Assembly (NCBI GenBank): GCA_964036045.1 | Contig: OZ038390.1 | Location: 2,693,238 to 2,757,237, forward strand | Direction: 5' to 3' | Source: Eutreptiella sp. 'Long Island Sound 2002' | Lineage: Eukaryota > Euglenozoa > Euglenophyceae > Eutreptiales > Eutreptiaceae | DNA: 64,000 bases | Part shown: one piece after another, positions 34,501 through 44,442 of the stretch | Numbering within the stretch: position 1 is the stretch's first letter | Layout of the letters: every line of letters begins with the position of its first letter | The notes under the pieces: model-generated | Told to the model about the DNA's origin: nothing | The model's database searches: none | Seen by the model: only the letters and a program-made list of their open reading frames with translations | Made by a program: the position numbers and the translations under genes

Positions 34501-36714
34501 ACTGTCGCGAGCCCAGCTGGTCGACGGGCCAGATGGCACGAATTTCTCTCTCTGTTTGACCTCCATGTGTCGTATCTGCCTGGAAAACACAACACGGTAG
34601 CGGATGCTCTGAGCCGATGGGCTTACCCCGCCTCAGAGGGGCTGCAAAGTACCAACATCCATGGTACGGAGCAGGACCGCCATGTCATCATCGAATGGGA
34701 TCAGGAAGAAAAGAAACTCATTCGACGTGCATGCATGCAGTGCGCTGTTAAACAGCACGCATTGCCGTGTCACGACATCACGGCCATCTCAGATCCAGCG
34801 CATGCTCACGAGATCTGCACCAAAACGATGAAAGTCGTGGAAAATGTCACCGATCCCTCCACAGGGAGTGTGAAACGGTTTGACTACACCCGACGAGTAA
34901 ATCGATTTCGGTTGATCGAAGGCATTAAGCGCCGAGATCCGGCCAAAACTCCACCCCTGCCTAAGGATTCCCTGATCATCCGTGACTGGACGTCCGATTA
35001 CCTGCAGGATCCCATGTTTAAAGAGGTCTTTGGAAATCTCAAATCCAAAGATGCTCACAGGGATGGGATTTTTGCAGAGTACTCGTTGGATGGGGGGAAG
35101 CTGTGGATGGAGGGTAAATTGTGTGTGCCAGACGCCCTAGCCCCCCGAGTGTTAAACTGGTGGCACAAATGGGAGTCCCCCCACGCACATGGCCGTCGAC
35201 TGTGGTCGATGATTAAGCATAGGTTGTTTGGATCGAGGCTCTACACACATTGCATGAAAGTAGCTGCCGGATGTGCCCAATGTGCTGTCTCGACGCCCCC
35301 CAGCGCGAAGAAGCACGGCCATCTGAGGCCTCATCCTATTCCGGAGCGTCTCTTTAACAGAGTCACCAGTGATTTCTTCTATCTCGGTGAACTCGATGAC
35401 GAAGAGTGCCATTGGACTAACAAAAAAGTCAATGGTGTGCTCCTTATTCAGTGCCGTCATTCCGGCTACATTCAAGTGTTGCCTTGCAACATTGAGTCGA
35501 TGACTGGCAAGGCTGCCGCCAAATGGTGCGCGCAGACCTGGATGGGAGGCTGGGACGTCCCATCCGAGGTGGTCACGGACTCAGGCAAAGAGTACACCTC
35601 CGAATGGTGGAGAGAATTGTGTGCTCGCCTTGGAATCCACCACCTCAGGTGTGAAATCCACTCGCATCGAGCGCTGCCTGGCGAAAGAGCTGGCCGCTCT
35701 GTTATAAATATGCTTCGTAAGGAGCTCGCGAGTGAAAAGGATTTCCACTGGCTTGAAGTTCTCTTCGCATTGCTTCGCCGTTACCACAACACGCCTTTGT
35801 ATCATGGCCTTTCTCCAAATGAAATTGTCTTTGGACGAAAGAAGTGTTGGTGGAACATGCCGTTGAATAATCCTCGCCCCTGTAAGGATGCTTCGCTGTT
35901 TTTGGACGAAGTCCAACGAGCAGATAAATCTGTGTCGAAATTAATCGAGAAGCATCAGGCTGACTGGCTTTGGGTTCAAAATCAAGGTCGAAAAAACCCC
36001 CACAATTTTGAAGTCGATGATCGAGTTTGGCTTCGAAAATCCGAAACCACCCTGGACGGAGATGACAAGCTTCCTCCCTTGTGGGAGGGGCCATTCGCTG
36101 TTACAGCGCGTCTTGGGGAGAACAGGTGGAGGATTCGTGTGGATGTCAGCAGGGAAATTGACGTTTCGGGCGATCGCCTCAAGAGAGAGATCCCCTCCCC
36201 CAAGGATCGAGTTAAACCCCTTTTTTGGACTGCAAAACACTTGTCTGATCGGGTAATCGAAGGGGGAAAGTACGAACTCAAGAGGATTGTTGAAGCAAGA
36301 CGTGACGCCAAGGGCGAATGGGAATTTCTGTGTGAGTGGAGGGGCTTTGATTCCAGTCACAACAACTGGGAACCAGCCCAATCATTTGTCCATGGGTACA
36401 CCAAGGGGTTTATTGACTTCCTCAAGAAGCACCCCGAAATTGGCGTACTCCTGACAGATTGTTTGTCGAAACCAGACAGACAAGTGGAGAGCGACGGAAA
36501 ACGACCTGTGGTGAATCGAGATCCAGCCTTTTACGGCCCTCAGCAGCCACATTCCAGGGCTGATCCGTCGATCCCCCCTCCTGCGGTCAGGCCAGCCCAG
36601 GAACCCAATGAGGACCAAGCTTCGAGTTCGGCAGCTGATTTGCAGCGCCCAAGCCGTACCAGGGCCCGACCAGACAGGTTGGTGGTCACCTGTATTCGTG
36701 CTTGGCCGAATTGA
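31531..36714 (+). CDS. pol: Element A pol: protease-like, Dam-like, RT, RNase H, integrase, chromodomain
   Basis: Residues are counted from 31660; the frame is open from 31531 and made by readthrough. A retropepsin-like region holds DNGS at 36-39 in place of the usual D[ST]G[AS]. Residues ~225-320 (DAFANRTNKRF, WINPPF with NPPF at 262-265, AILVVPLW) look like the Dam-type adenine methyltransferase-like segment known from DIRS-type elements. An acidic Ser-rich linker follows. RT has YIDD at 700-703. RNase H has TDAS (~865), ETYAI, LTDHRSLEYW and ADALSRW. Integrase has an H/C zinc region, SDFF, VTDSGKEY and GERAGRS. GPFAVTARL is the GPY/F module. The chromodomain (~1530-1590) has EFLCEWRGF and NNWEP. 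It ends at TGA 36712-36714, uninterrupted. Confidence 0.93.
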   Translation, partial: GSHENRPSPGDFRHDPQIPDRPLLDVGSLVSSPLDPAADPSVVVDEVGVQSKHRARQFVTKLWVSDCKGNFHLATCLCDNGSEVNLQSNAFLPDDCVFESPHPVTLEGVSGHSLAGGQRGCYISTHLVAQDLWEEQNVEEVVLKDDYFYRADIKYDLYLGHPWLRKNRVAPVGHRRCFLLESGPLERPEFRFLHAGFKSAEEFLKQKVTPKFGEDVTIAEVNGSADYSQELECLRRDSQPRRPSRWHSSSYRVVDKWRDAICEYFHEHHSFWPQYDAFANRTNKRFDKHFSDAWTHKWDKKLWINPPFHLIQQVIHKIKQDKTQAILVVPLWDDKAWFQELQDICVDYIELPRKIKLYARDDTGPLPQRSWSSLAFLVDGKLSDSNSADSSTDSCVGSESEVERGTDDESIFSDFCSSDTQGDSTSNGSASSPSSPIRSTSKRIFSARARKNLQSRRKFRVFYEKPPVEAFMDPFEELDREENLWDFDTRPTYLQEAVDTDLFRDIRKKILPAKAEEVAKVFSTVIPGDQVDTELCSRSREKIFEERKDTTLSGKLIKDPPVRGQFGEAFIELREGYKAKKQRPYENHGHKHGILRKIIERNLREFGWLEGCMTSEWCCSPFTVPKPPPADQNTIDGWRMVVDFRNLNAETKADSHPLPLIEEEIAKRARGRLFSVLDLRHGFHQMPLRKDSRPLTCMCTPCGPVQWTVMPMGLKNAPSFFQRMMEDVLFTTHPELRAFVSVYIDDIIIATEGEGLTEAELVALHEKQLNQVLDILDANQLICGPKKGKLFLKSVEFCGSLLENGTRRPSPGKLVAIQKWKRPETITELRGFLGCCNFYHTFVPNYAKFAAPLTELLKVGRDAGKAGSKVRVKWTDECEEAFHHLKAALCEVATLHVPQFDRPFYIRTDASRYAIGAVLEQVDEATGDHYPLAFWSRKLAPRQMQWSPREQETYAIICALKKYQSWVGTNRVEVLTDHRSLEYWATEHIDTVASPAGRRARWHEFLSLFDLHVSYLPGKHNTVADALSRWAYPASEGLQSTNIHGTEQDRHVIIEWDQEEKKLIRRACMQCAVKQHALPCHDITAISDPAHAHEICTKTMKVVENVTDPSTGSVKRFDYTRRVNRFRLIEGIKRRDPAKTPPLPKDSLIIRDWTSDYLQDPMFKEVFGNLKSKDAHRDGIFAEYSLDGGKLWMEGKLCVPDALAPRVLNWWHKWESPHAHGRRLWSMIKHRLFGSRLYTHCMKVAAGCAQCAVSTPPSAKKHGHLRPHPIPERLFNRVTSDFFYLGELDDEECHWTNKKVNGVLLIQCRHSGYIQVLPCNIESMTGKAAAKWCAQTWMGGWDVPSEVVTDSGKEYTSEWWRELCARLGIHHLRCEIHSHRALPGERAGRSVINMLRKELASEKDFHWLEVLFALLRRYHNTPLYHGLSPNEIVFGRKKCWWNMPLNNPRPCKDASLFLDEVQRADKSVSKLIEKHQADWLWVQNQGRKNPHNFEVDDRVWLRKSETTLDGDDKLPPLWEGPFAVTARLGENRWRIRVDVSREIDVSGDRLKREIPSPKDRVKPLFWTAKHLSDRVIEGGKYELKRIVEARRDAKGEWEFLCEWRGFDSSHNNWEPAQSFVHGYTKGFIDFLKKHPEIGVLLTDCLSKPDRQVESDGKRPVVNRDPAFYGPQQPHSRADPSIPPPAVRPAQEPNEDQASSSAADLQRPSRTRARPDRLVVTCIRAWPN

Positions 36715-38348
36715 GGAAGCCATCCTACCACATTCTGCTCAATCCACTGTTCATTCTTTCTGTTTATGTCATGATGTGGAAAACTGCGAATGTTTGATAA
36801 TTTGACGTCAATCAACTTTTCTTTGGTCTCCGTTCGGCAGACAAGGCGTAGATACGCTGACGGAGTGTGCTGCCGTGTACAGAAACAACCAAACTCAGGC
36901 TTAATTCAGGCAGATTCGGGGTAATCTTGTCTCTGTTGGTCTGTGCATCTTTGGAATTTGGCTACTCGTGCAGATGGAAGCAAATGTACATAATCAAAAC
37001 GCTGGCCGGTGACATGCACCCCTACAGGCACCCCCTGTAGTACTGGCTGCACCAGATGCGACGCCAGGAACTCAGATCTCACCTTCATTTGCTGTGATGC
37101 TGACGCCAAAGTCCAGATTCAGATCCAGGATCCTCAAATTTACCTTGAATTTCTCAGGTTTGTCCATCATTCTGCCACTGTTGTACGAAACCCAGACGTC
37201 AATTGTTCAGACAATCTTCAGATAGGAGCTCTAGAGACTTCTAACAGCAACCTCTGAAGTCCGTAAGCTTCGTTGTATTTTTGGCACACGCCAATGTGAG
37301 CTCAATCCGACCAGAAACTGTCGAGAATGGTGAATTCAAGTGTCTTGTGGGACTCCATCGAAAGATTGGCCTTGTCCAAGTCGATTGACACCACCGCCAC
37401 TGTAAATTCGGTGTCTCTCAGTTATATACTGTCAGTAAAGTGCCTTCAGCGAACCTTCGGCGCGTTACATGCCAAGGATCCAGGGCCAGCATGTCCCATC
37501 ATGATGCATCATCACATGATCCACATTTTGATAGAATCTGTTAGATGCTTGCGAACCAACGTGCCGGAAAGCACAATTGAGCTGAATAAACGACAATATA
37601 TATTAACTTTAGTCTAAACGAAGGTGTTGGTAGTTTCAGTTGTACACATTCCGCTTCATTTCACCTTCATCTCAGGGAACTTACACATGTTAGGACAATT
37701 TAGATTGATTTCCTTGTCATCTCCCATCATTCCTCGAAGATCTGTTGACGGCCCTGCCTAACTTCGTTGACGCTTATGATCTTCTGTGCACATAGGGTCT
37801 GTAGACTACATGTGTATTTGTTTAACCGCACTGTGATTGCTTAATTCCCTTCATCTCTGCCCAAATTCATTCTCATTTTGCTGAATCTTGTGATCATCCG
37901 CCTGATGCGCCAAATCTGAGCCACATGCTGTACTTTTCAGAACGACAAAAGCGGGATAACACGATGTAGAGTTCGGCGAGGACACCGTAGCGTGCCCGCG
38001 ACAGGGAAACTGTGCCAGAGCGCTGAGATGTCACTCCATTTCTTGATTCCCCCACTCAATCCACCAATAATCTACCTCATTCTCAACCAATGCATGGTTT
38101 GGTATCGATTCTCGATACGTTTACATGCTTTTTAGCCCGTGACCGAATGTTTTACTGCACGGAGGACTGTTCGTCACTTCTCATTCTGTCTCATTTCAGG
38201 TTCATTCACCCTGATTCAGTGCCAATTCAGCCCAATTCAGGTCAGATCAAGCAGATTTCGCTTCATCGAGGCTACATTTCTATGTTTTTCTGGGACTTAC
38301 CCGCACTACGTTCTTCGTTGACGTAGCGACACACCCCAGTGTGTTTTT
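36715..38348 (+). other. 3' noncoding region of element A
   Basis: This is 1.6 kb without a credible gene and conserved in C (60127-61762) and D. Visible features: the perfect palindrome ATGATGCATCAT near 37502-37515 in a dense cluster of ATGATG/CATCAT, and a 6-bp stem ACACAC/GTGTGT with a 4-base loop followed by TTTTT at about 38330-38348, just upstream of the PPT. The strong conservation of a long untranslated tail suggests a role in RNA packaging, processing or regulation, or a lost third gene; this is inference. Confidence 0.75.
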
Positions 38349-38358
38349 GGAGGGGGAG
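38349..38358 (+). promoter_or_regulatory. Polypurine tract of element A
   Basis: GGAGGGGGAG directly precedes the 3' LTR TG; identical in C at 61763-61772. Confidence 0.88.
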
Positions 38359-38890
38359 TGTAAGTGCGGCTAGCCCCATCTGCTCAGATTTTCAGACATT
38401 CTGCCCAGATTGGCTACATTTTGGTCATTTTCTTTGCTTCGGCGGAATTGCCGCCTCGCAGCTCAGTCACAGGATATTTCCTATATATTTCTGATATGCC
38501 GGATTTGATTCCGCGGTCCATTTCCCGTAGATCCGCCGCATTCCGCTATTTTAGCTGGAATCGCCATTTGCCGCTGGCGCGCGCTCGCGGGCCTGATCGG
38601 CCATACAATTTTACATAAATGGATTATTTAAATTCATTCGGACAGTTTTGGACACTCAGATGTATTTAGAATAATTCCCCTCAATTTTCTTCATAGACTG
38701 GGATTTTCTGACGGACCACAATCAGCATGGACCTTGCTTCTGTTGTCGCTGCTCTCGCCTCCGTTGGTGTCCGTGTCTCTGGTTCCAACCCCAATAACAA
38801 CATCCAGGAAGACTCCTCGCGTGCCTGCCCCACTGGTCTTGCCGGCCCCGAGCCCTCCGGCACCCACATCGACCCAGGGCAGCACTTTCA
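38359..38890 (+). repeat. 3' LTR of element A
   Basis: It has 532 bp with TG...CA ends and one difference from the 5' LTR. It carries a second copy of the gag ATG at 38727, whose frame reads out of the LTR into element B. Confidence 0.95.
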
Positions 38891-39161
38891 ACTCCCCGAC
38901 ATGAACGCCGAGGAGATGGCTAAGGAGGGTTTCTACTTGGTGAAGTCTGTCCTACGCCACCGCTATCGCCAGGGTTGGCGCTTCCTCACCCTCTGGGAAG
39001 GGTTTGGAGTCGAAGAGGCCACCTGGGAGCCCTTCTCTGCATTTGTTCTACCTGAGGGACGCCTAAACTCAGTTCTGGTTGACTACTTGTCCCAGAACAA
39101 CCTTGGTGAGTTGCTGAGGCTCGCTGAGACGCTTGCCTCCAAGACTAAAGCTAGGGACTGA
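38727..39161 (+). CDS. Chimeric ORF: LTR-encoded gag leader fused to element B chromodomain (144 aa)
   Basis: The gag start in the 3' LTR of A opens a frame that crosses the LTR end at 38890 and continues in the native frame of the interrupted B pol to its TGA at 39159-39161. The predicted product has ~54 gag residues followed by ~90 residues containing the B chromodomain (YLVKSVLRH, TLWEGFGVEEATWEP). The LTR would supply the promoter and start codon. Expression is not known; the fusion may simply be a by-product of the insertion, and an in-frame outcome has one chance in three. Confidence 0.55.
   Translation: MDLASVVAALASVGVRVSGSNPNNNIQEDSSRACPTGLAGPEPSGTHIDPGQHFQLPDMNAEEMAKEGFYLVKSVLRHRYRQGWRFLTLWEGFGVEEATWEPFSAFVLPEGRLNSVLVDYLSQNNLGELLRLAETLASKTKARD
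38891..38895. repeat. Target-site duplication ACTCC of element A, right copy
   Basis: Matches 28131-28135; directly follows the LTR CA end. Confidence 0.92.
38896..39161 (+). pseudogene. pol: Element B pol, C-terminal chromodomain fragment
   Basis: This is the continuation of B pol after element A. The reading frame matches once A and one ACTCC copy are discounted. The motif YLVKSVLRHRYR...TLWEGF...ATWEP is a chromodomain, the module that chromovirus integrases use to bind modified histones and steer integration. The fragment ends at TGA 39159-39161. Confidence 0.88.
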
Positions 39162-41424
39162 ACCTTACCCTTACCTGCCAAAGCGTATGTGTGAGTGTGC
39201 TAGTCCTAAGGTCCTGAGAGCAAGCCGCAGAAGTGGTGTCCTAATTATACCCAAGTCTGCGCCCTTGCTGAACCTGGAGGGTTGGCGTATTGATGCCACA
39301 GGGTACGCCCCGGGTCTCCCCTCCCCTATGCGCCCAATTTCTGTGCTGGCGCCAAACCTTGGGGGAATACCCAGCGTGCTAATCCAGGTATTGTTTTCCC
39401 TACCTATCTGTCTACTACAGGGAGGGGTGGCCAAAAGCTATGAAGGCATGCAAAACGCCTGTTTGCTATGTGGCCAAAACACTGACCTAACCACTGTCAC
39501 AGCCCACCAACCCCGCTAAAATTGCAGGAAAAGGGTGGGACAGTGACACACCCCCTACAGGTCCTACACACCCTACAGTGGCACCATCCTGGTGGGCGAG
39601 CACTGGGCAACTGGCTCTAGCCCCCACTCAGGACTACCACTCCTACACGCACACTCTACTGGGCGTTGCGAAGATGAAGGTCTCTTGGGTCCTAGCGACC
39701 CTCCTGTGAAATTGCAGGAGAACACAGCGCTACTAAGCAACTGTGGCCTGACAGGGGACGCCACAACGCGTTTCCCCTGCTAGGGCTTGGAGGGAAGGAG
39801 TGCTCTCGTGTGCAAGGCGCAGATGTCGATGAAGTCGGACTCCTTGCTCTGCCACACGCGGAGCGGAGTTACTTGTTTGTGTGATCTGCGCCCTTGTTTA
39901 GCAGGGCATAAAAAAATGCTGCTGCACCAATCACCCTACCTGCCAACCTGTAAAACAAAGGCAAATGAAAGGGCGTTTGCGGCGGAGGAACCAAGGCACA
40001 CTCCAGGTATTATACCCTTCTCAGTGTGCCCTATAATACGCTGTCCGCAAACACGCTGCATGGAGCAGCTACCCTTGTCAAGCAAGCAAGCTTTAAGGGA
40101 CTCCTCAGGTTCTCTTAAAGAACGTACCGAGGAGCCCCTGGGTAGCCTAAACAAGGTTTACCGTGCGCACTTCGCGTGGCCTACCCTTTAATGCGTGTGT
40201 GCATGCACGAGTATGCGACAGGGTCGTGGGCAAATCTGCCCATCTACGCGTCAATCTTGACTCCACCAGGGGGTGGCCCCGCCTGGGCGTACCTACCTTA
40301 CCTACCGCTGGGAAGTGAAGCAACGTGAGAGGACAAAAGGGGCGCACGCGAAGAACGTTGCTATGCACTTGTGTGTATGTCTAATCACCCTGATCTGACC
40401 GCTAATCATCTGCAATCTTTCTAATCAATCCCTCTACCGCGTCCTATCGTGGTTATCGTTGTTAACGCTGCTACACGACTCGTTCACGGAGACACGAGAC
40501 GAGCAATGTGTATGCGGCATGCAAGACAAGCATACCTGTAGTTTATACCTGATTCATTGAAGTCTTTTCAATTGATTTTCGAATTCTTGAATTTTTGAAG
40601 CTTCTATTAGTGTGGGTGGAATCTGTATGTTTATTTATTAATGTGTGTCTCGTCATTTTCAAGACTACGTGAGACATACGTTTATAATTCCATTATTTCT
40701 CCATTTTCCGGCGCTCCGCTAGGAGCCGCTCCTGCGCGCCGCCATTTTATGCGTATGAATTTCTGGATTTAAAAAATCCAGAGATGACTATAATTTCTAT
40801 AAAAATGTGCTTCTGATGCACAATTGGATTCTGCCCAGGTGTGTCGTTTCAGAAAAATTCTACGCCGTCATTTGACGGATTTTGGTGTCGTCGCTTCGTT
40901 TTTGCGTGGATTCGTCCATAATTCTCCCATTCCTGCCTCTGCAGATACCCACGCGCAGCCTCGCTGAGTAGGCCGTGTTCGGGCCGAAACGCAGGTGCCT
41001 GGAGAGACTGAGCAGAACCAAGACCCCACCAAGGGGCAAATTTAATTTTCTTTCGACTCCCTTCGCCCTAAGACAGGTCACAGGTCGCCAGCAGGTTTAC
41101 GAGAACCCATGCGAGTGTGTATAATGTGTCTTGCGTTTGGGTTGTGTCGACGCTGCGTCTTGGAGGGAGGGATACATATGCACATGTTTGGCATGCTCCC
41201 AATCTAACCCAACCAAGCCACAGGAGCCCCGGCAGCGCCATGAGCGCTGAGTCTTCTGTAGGAAACTGTACAATCAGAGCAGCAAAAGGACGCCAGCCAT
41301 GGTGAGCGCCCATTTTTCAGTGTGAGGGAGACTGTAGGTATTTTAAAGTAGATGTGGAAACCAAGGAAAGACCAAGAAAAATTCCCTTTTTCCTAAAATG
41401 CGACAGTGGTGGCCACCACAGCAC
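39162..41424 (+). other. 3' noncoding region of element B
   Basis: About 2.26 kb between the pol stop and the PPT. No convincing coding frame; the short open frames here lack recognisable domains. Composition is uneven, with an AT-rich stretch at about 40540-40860 containing runs such as GATTTAAAAAATCC. It is part of the element, since it lies between pol and the 3' LTR. Confidence 0.75.
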
Positions 41425-41432
41425 AAGGGGGG
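41425..41432 (+). promoter_or_regulatory. Polypurine tract of element B
   Basis: AAGGGGGG abuts the LTR start AGTAAG, supporting the unusual AG terminus. Confidence 0.75.
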
Positions 41433-42230
41433 AGTAAGAAAAAGTGCTTTTCCATTGCTTTGAGGCATACTCTAGTTGTATTAGGGATGCACTGAGCATC
41501 CATGCATTTTTATCTTAGTATTGGTCCAACCAAAACTGGTGATAACACATTTTGACCTATGGAACCAAACACCCAATCAGGATATGGAGTGGACCCCTTA
41601 ATCCCCTTTCAATGTGAAGTAAAACATCTTTTCCTGAGTTGACTGAGCACTGACATACCTAAGGTAGAGCCTATGAATTTATCTATGTTTTTCCATGAAT
41701 ACTTATCTGCCCTAGTGGTATGCACCATAGGGGGCTAGGCACCTCTTTTTGAGAGGTCCTGGGTTCAATTCCTGGTCAGCCTAGCTAAGTAGGAAGATCC
41801 CATGTGACATGGCAGTGACCTCATCGCCACATACCATGCCACCTCAGCACATATGGGACCCAAAACAAAGAGTGCACATCTCCTAAGATGGCACTATGAA
41901 GAGAGAGTGATCCTGAGGCAGTTTTCTAACTCTTTTCCTAAAACATTTCAGCTATCTTTGTGAATATGCATTCATTTGTGACCTGAGCTGTAGTTTCTGT
42001 GAATATCCAATCATCTTTCACTGTTTACACTGCAGCCCTTCATGCTTTGATCCTGAATTACCTTCGCCTTGCATACTATTGGCTTGGGCTATCCTGGATT
42101 GACTTGCCTTTACTGTATTTCAACAAACAAAAGTTTTTCATCATCCAAAACAAGCAGCAGGACACCCTACAGCAACAACAAGCAGCAGGAGAAGCAAAAA
42201 CACAGTGCTGAAAACACTATAAACCTTTCT
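41433..42230 (+). repeat. 3' LTR of element B
   Basis: 798 bp, starting AGTAAGAAAAAG and ending AAACCTTTCT, with about 11-12 substitutions relative to 20078-20875. It contains the better-preserved tRNA-like motif at 41708-41772. Confidence 0.92.
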
Positions 42231-42235
42231 CGAAG
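42231..42235. repeat. Target-site duplication CGAAG of element B, right copy
   Basis: Directly follows the LTR CT end and matches 20073-20077. Confidence 0.9.
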
Positions 42236-44439
42236 CTCAGGATGAGCTGTAAAAAGCACATCCTCCATCATTCTTTGAAAAAACGAAGGGGCGTTCTTCA
42301 GGCCCATGGGCATGACCGTCCACTGGACTGGGCCACATGGCGTGCACATACAGGTGAGAGGTCGGCTGTCCTTCCTCAACGGCATTTGGTGAAAGCCATG
42401 ACGGAGATCCAGCACAGAAAACAAACGACCTCTTGCCCTCTTGGCGATTTCCTCCTCAATGAGGGGCAGGGGGTGTGAATCCGCCTTGGTTTCGGCGTTG
42501 AGGTTGCGAAAATCAACAACCGTTCGCCAACCATCAATAGTGTTCTGGTCTGCAGGCGGCGGCTTTGGGACTGTGAAGGGTGCACAGCACCACTCGCTGG
42601 TCATACAACCCTCAAGCCAACCAGATTCCCTGAGATTTCTCTCGATTATTTTTCTGAGTATCTCATGTTTCTGTCCATGGTTCTCATAAGGACGCTGTTT
42701 CTTCGCCTTGTACCCTTCACGAAGCTCGATGAAGGCTTCACCGAACTGCCCACGGACAGGGGGGTCTTTGATCAACTTCCCCGAAAGGGTTGTGTCCTTC
42801 CGTTCCTCAAAAATCTTGTCTCTTTTCTTGGAACACAACTCAGTGTCCACCTGATCGCCAGGAATTACTGTCGAAAAAACTTTGGCGATTTCTTCGGCCT
42901 TGGCAGGAAGAATCTTCTTACGGATGTCCCTAAAAAGGTCCGTATCAACTGCCTCTTGGAGATAGGTGGGTCGAGTGTCGACATTCCAGAGATTCTCTTC
43001 GTGATCCAGCTCCTCGAAAGGATCTATGAAAGCTTCCACAGGGGTTTTTCATAAAAAACTCTGAATTTGCGGCGCGAAGAAAATTTTTTTGTCGTCCGTG
43101 CGCTGTAGATTCTTTTGGATGTAGATCGTATTGGGGAAGAGGGAGACGAGGCGCATCCATTTGACGTTGGATCACCTTCGGCATCTGACGGACAAAAATC
43201 AGAAAAAATAGATTCATCATCAGTACCACGCTCAACCTCAGATTCAGACCCAACACAGGAATCAGTACTGGAATCAGCAGAATCAGAGTCAGAAAGCTTT
43301 CCATCCACCAGGAATGCAAGCGAACTCCAGGGTCGCTGTGGCAGGGGACCTGTGTCGTCCCTGGCATACAGCTTAATCTTCCTGGGAAGTTCGATGTAAT
43401 CTACACAAATGTCTTGCAATTCCTGAAACCAAGGCTTGTCGTCCCACAAGGGCACAACTAAAATCGCCTGGGTTTTCTCTTGCTTGATTTTGTGGATGAC
43501 CTGCTGGATTAAGTGAAACGGAGGATCAATCCATAACTTCTTGTCCCATTTATGGGTCCAAGCGTCGCGAAAGTGCTTGTCAAAGCGCTTGTTCTCGCGG
43601 TTAGCAAAGGCATCATACTGTGGCCAAAAGGAATGGTGTTCATAAAAATATTCACAAATTGTATCGCGCCATTTGTCGACAACTCTGTAGGATGAAGAGT
43701 GCCAGCGCGAAGGGCGTCGTGGCTGGGAGTCCCTACGAAGACATTCTAACTCTCGGGAGTAATCGGCACTCCCATTCACCTCTGCAATGGTGACATCTTC
43801 GCCAAATTTTGGTGTAACCTTTTGCTTCAAAAATTCTTCTGCACTTTTAAACCCTGCGTGCAAAAAACGAAATTCAGGACGCTCCAAGGGACCTGACTCC
43901 AGCAAAAAACAACGCCGATGACCTACGGGCGCCACCCTGTTCTTGCGAAGCCAAGGATGGCCCAAGTAAAGGTCATACTTTATGTCGGCACGATAGAAGT
44001 AGTCATCCTTAAGGATAACTTCCTCCACATTGCCATCTTCCCAAAGGTCTTGAGCGACCAAATGAGTTGATATATAACAACCGCGTTGCCCACCTGCGAG
44101 AGAATGTCCAGAAACTCCCTCGAGGGTAACAGGATGAGGCGAATCAAACACGCAGTCGTCAGGCAAGAAAGAATTGGATTGGAGATTTACCTCCGATCCA
44201 TTGTCACACAAACAAGTGGCGAGGTGGAAATTGCCCTTGCAATCAGAGACCCACAGCTTTGTGACAAACTGACGGGCCCTGTGCTTGGACTGTACACCAA
44301 CCTCGTCCACTACAACAGAAGGATCCGCTGCCGCATCCAGGGGAGAGGAGACAAGCGACCCTACATCAAGTAGTGGTCGAGAAGGAATCTGGGGATCATG
44401 CCTGAAATCGCCTGGGGAGGGGCGATTTTCGTGGCTCCC
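42236..44439 (-). pseudogene. pol: Element D pol, 5' part: protease-like, Dam-like, RT fingers
   Basis: On the minus strand this opens directly after the gag UAG (44440-44442) and contains the DNGS protease-like site, the Dam-like NPPF segment (with WIDPPF in place of WINPPF, so the Asn of the motif is changed to Asp), the acidic linker and the first half of RT. A C-run at 43041-43044 has four bases where A and C have five, shifting the frame just before the RT region. The frame is then cut by the B LTR at 42230, two-thirds of the way through RT. Confidence 0.9.
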
Positions 44440-44442
44440 CTA
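44405..44442 (-). promoter_or_regulatory. UAG readthrough signal of element D
   Basis: Same stop, spacing, 8-bp stem and loop as in A, on the minus strand (TAG at 44442-44440, stem 44428-44405). It is preserved despite decay elsewhere in this copy. Confidence 0.75.

Larger units (their letters stand above)
28136..38890 (+). mobile_element. Ty3/gypsy chromodomain element A, full-length with open frames
   Basis: The copy is 10,755 bp with 532-bp LTRs that differ at a single base seen by eye (C near 28489, A near 38710). It has PBS, an uninterrupted gag, one UAG, an uninterrupted pol, a ~1.6-kb noncoding region, PPT and 3' LTR. It is the youngest insertion in the nested stack and the best candidate for a recently active copy, together with C. 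Confidence 0.96.
20078..42230 (+). mobile_element. Ty3/gypsy chromodomain element B, with AG...CT LTR ends, containing element A
   Basis: Two 798-bp LTRs (20078-20875 and 41433-42230) flanked by CGAAG delimit an element of about 11.4 kb once element A is removed. Order: LTR, PBS, gag, TGA, protease, RT, RNase H, integrase, chromodomain, a ~2.3-kb noncoding region, PPT, LTR. Sequence is unlike the A/C/D family except for Ty3 domain order. The LTRs differ at about 11-12 positions (about 1.5%). Gag and pol each carry one premature TAG, and pol is split by A, so the copy is dead. Confidence 0.95.

Noticed and set aside
20974-39161. Reassigned stop codons in the host nuclear code
   Set aside because: TAA, TAG and TGA all also occur as plausible terminators of ORFs here; lone stops at gag/pol boundaries and lesions in old copies explain the pattern more simply.
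39162-41424. A captured host gene in the tail of element B
   Set aside because: The open frames are short, on both strands, and without recognisable motifs; the region lies between pol and the PPT, so it is element sequence.
41708-41790. A genuine tRNA gene
   Set aside because: A and B box-like motifs are present but no complete acceptor stem and anticodon arm can be drawn.
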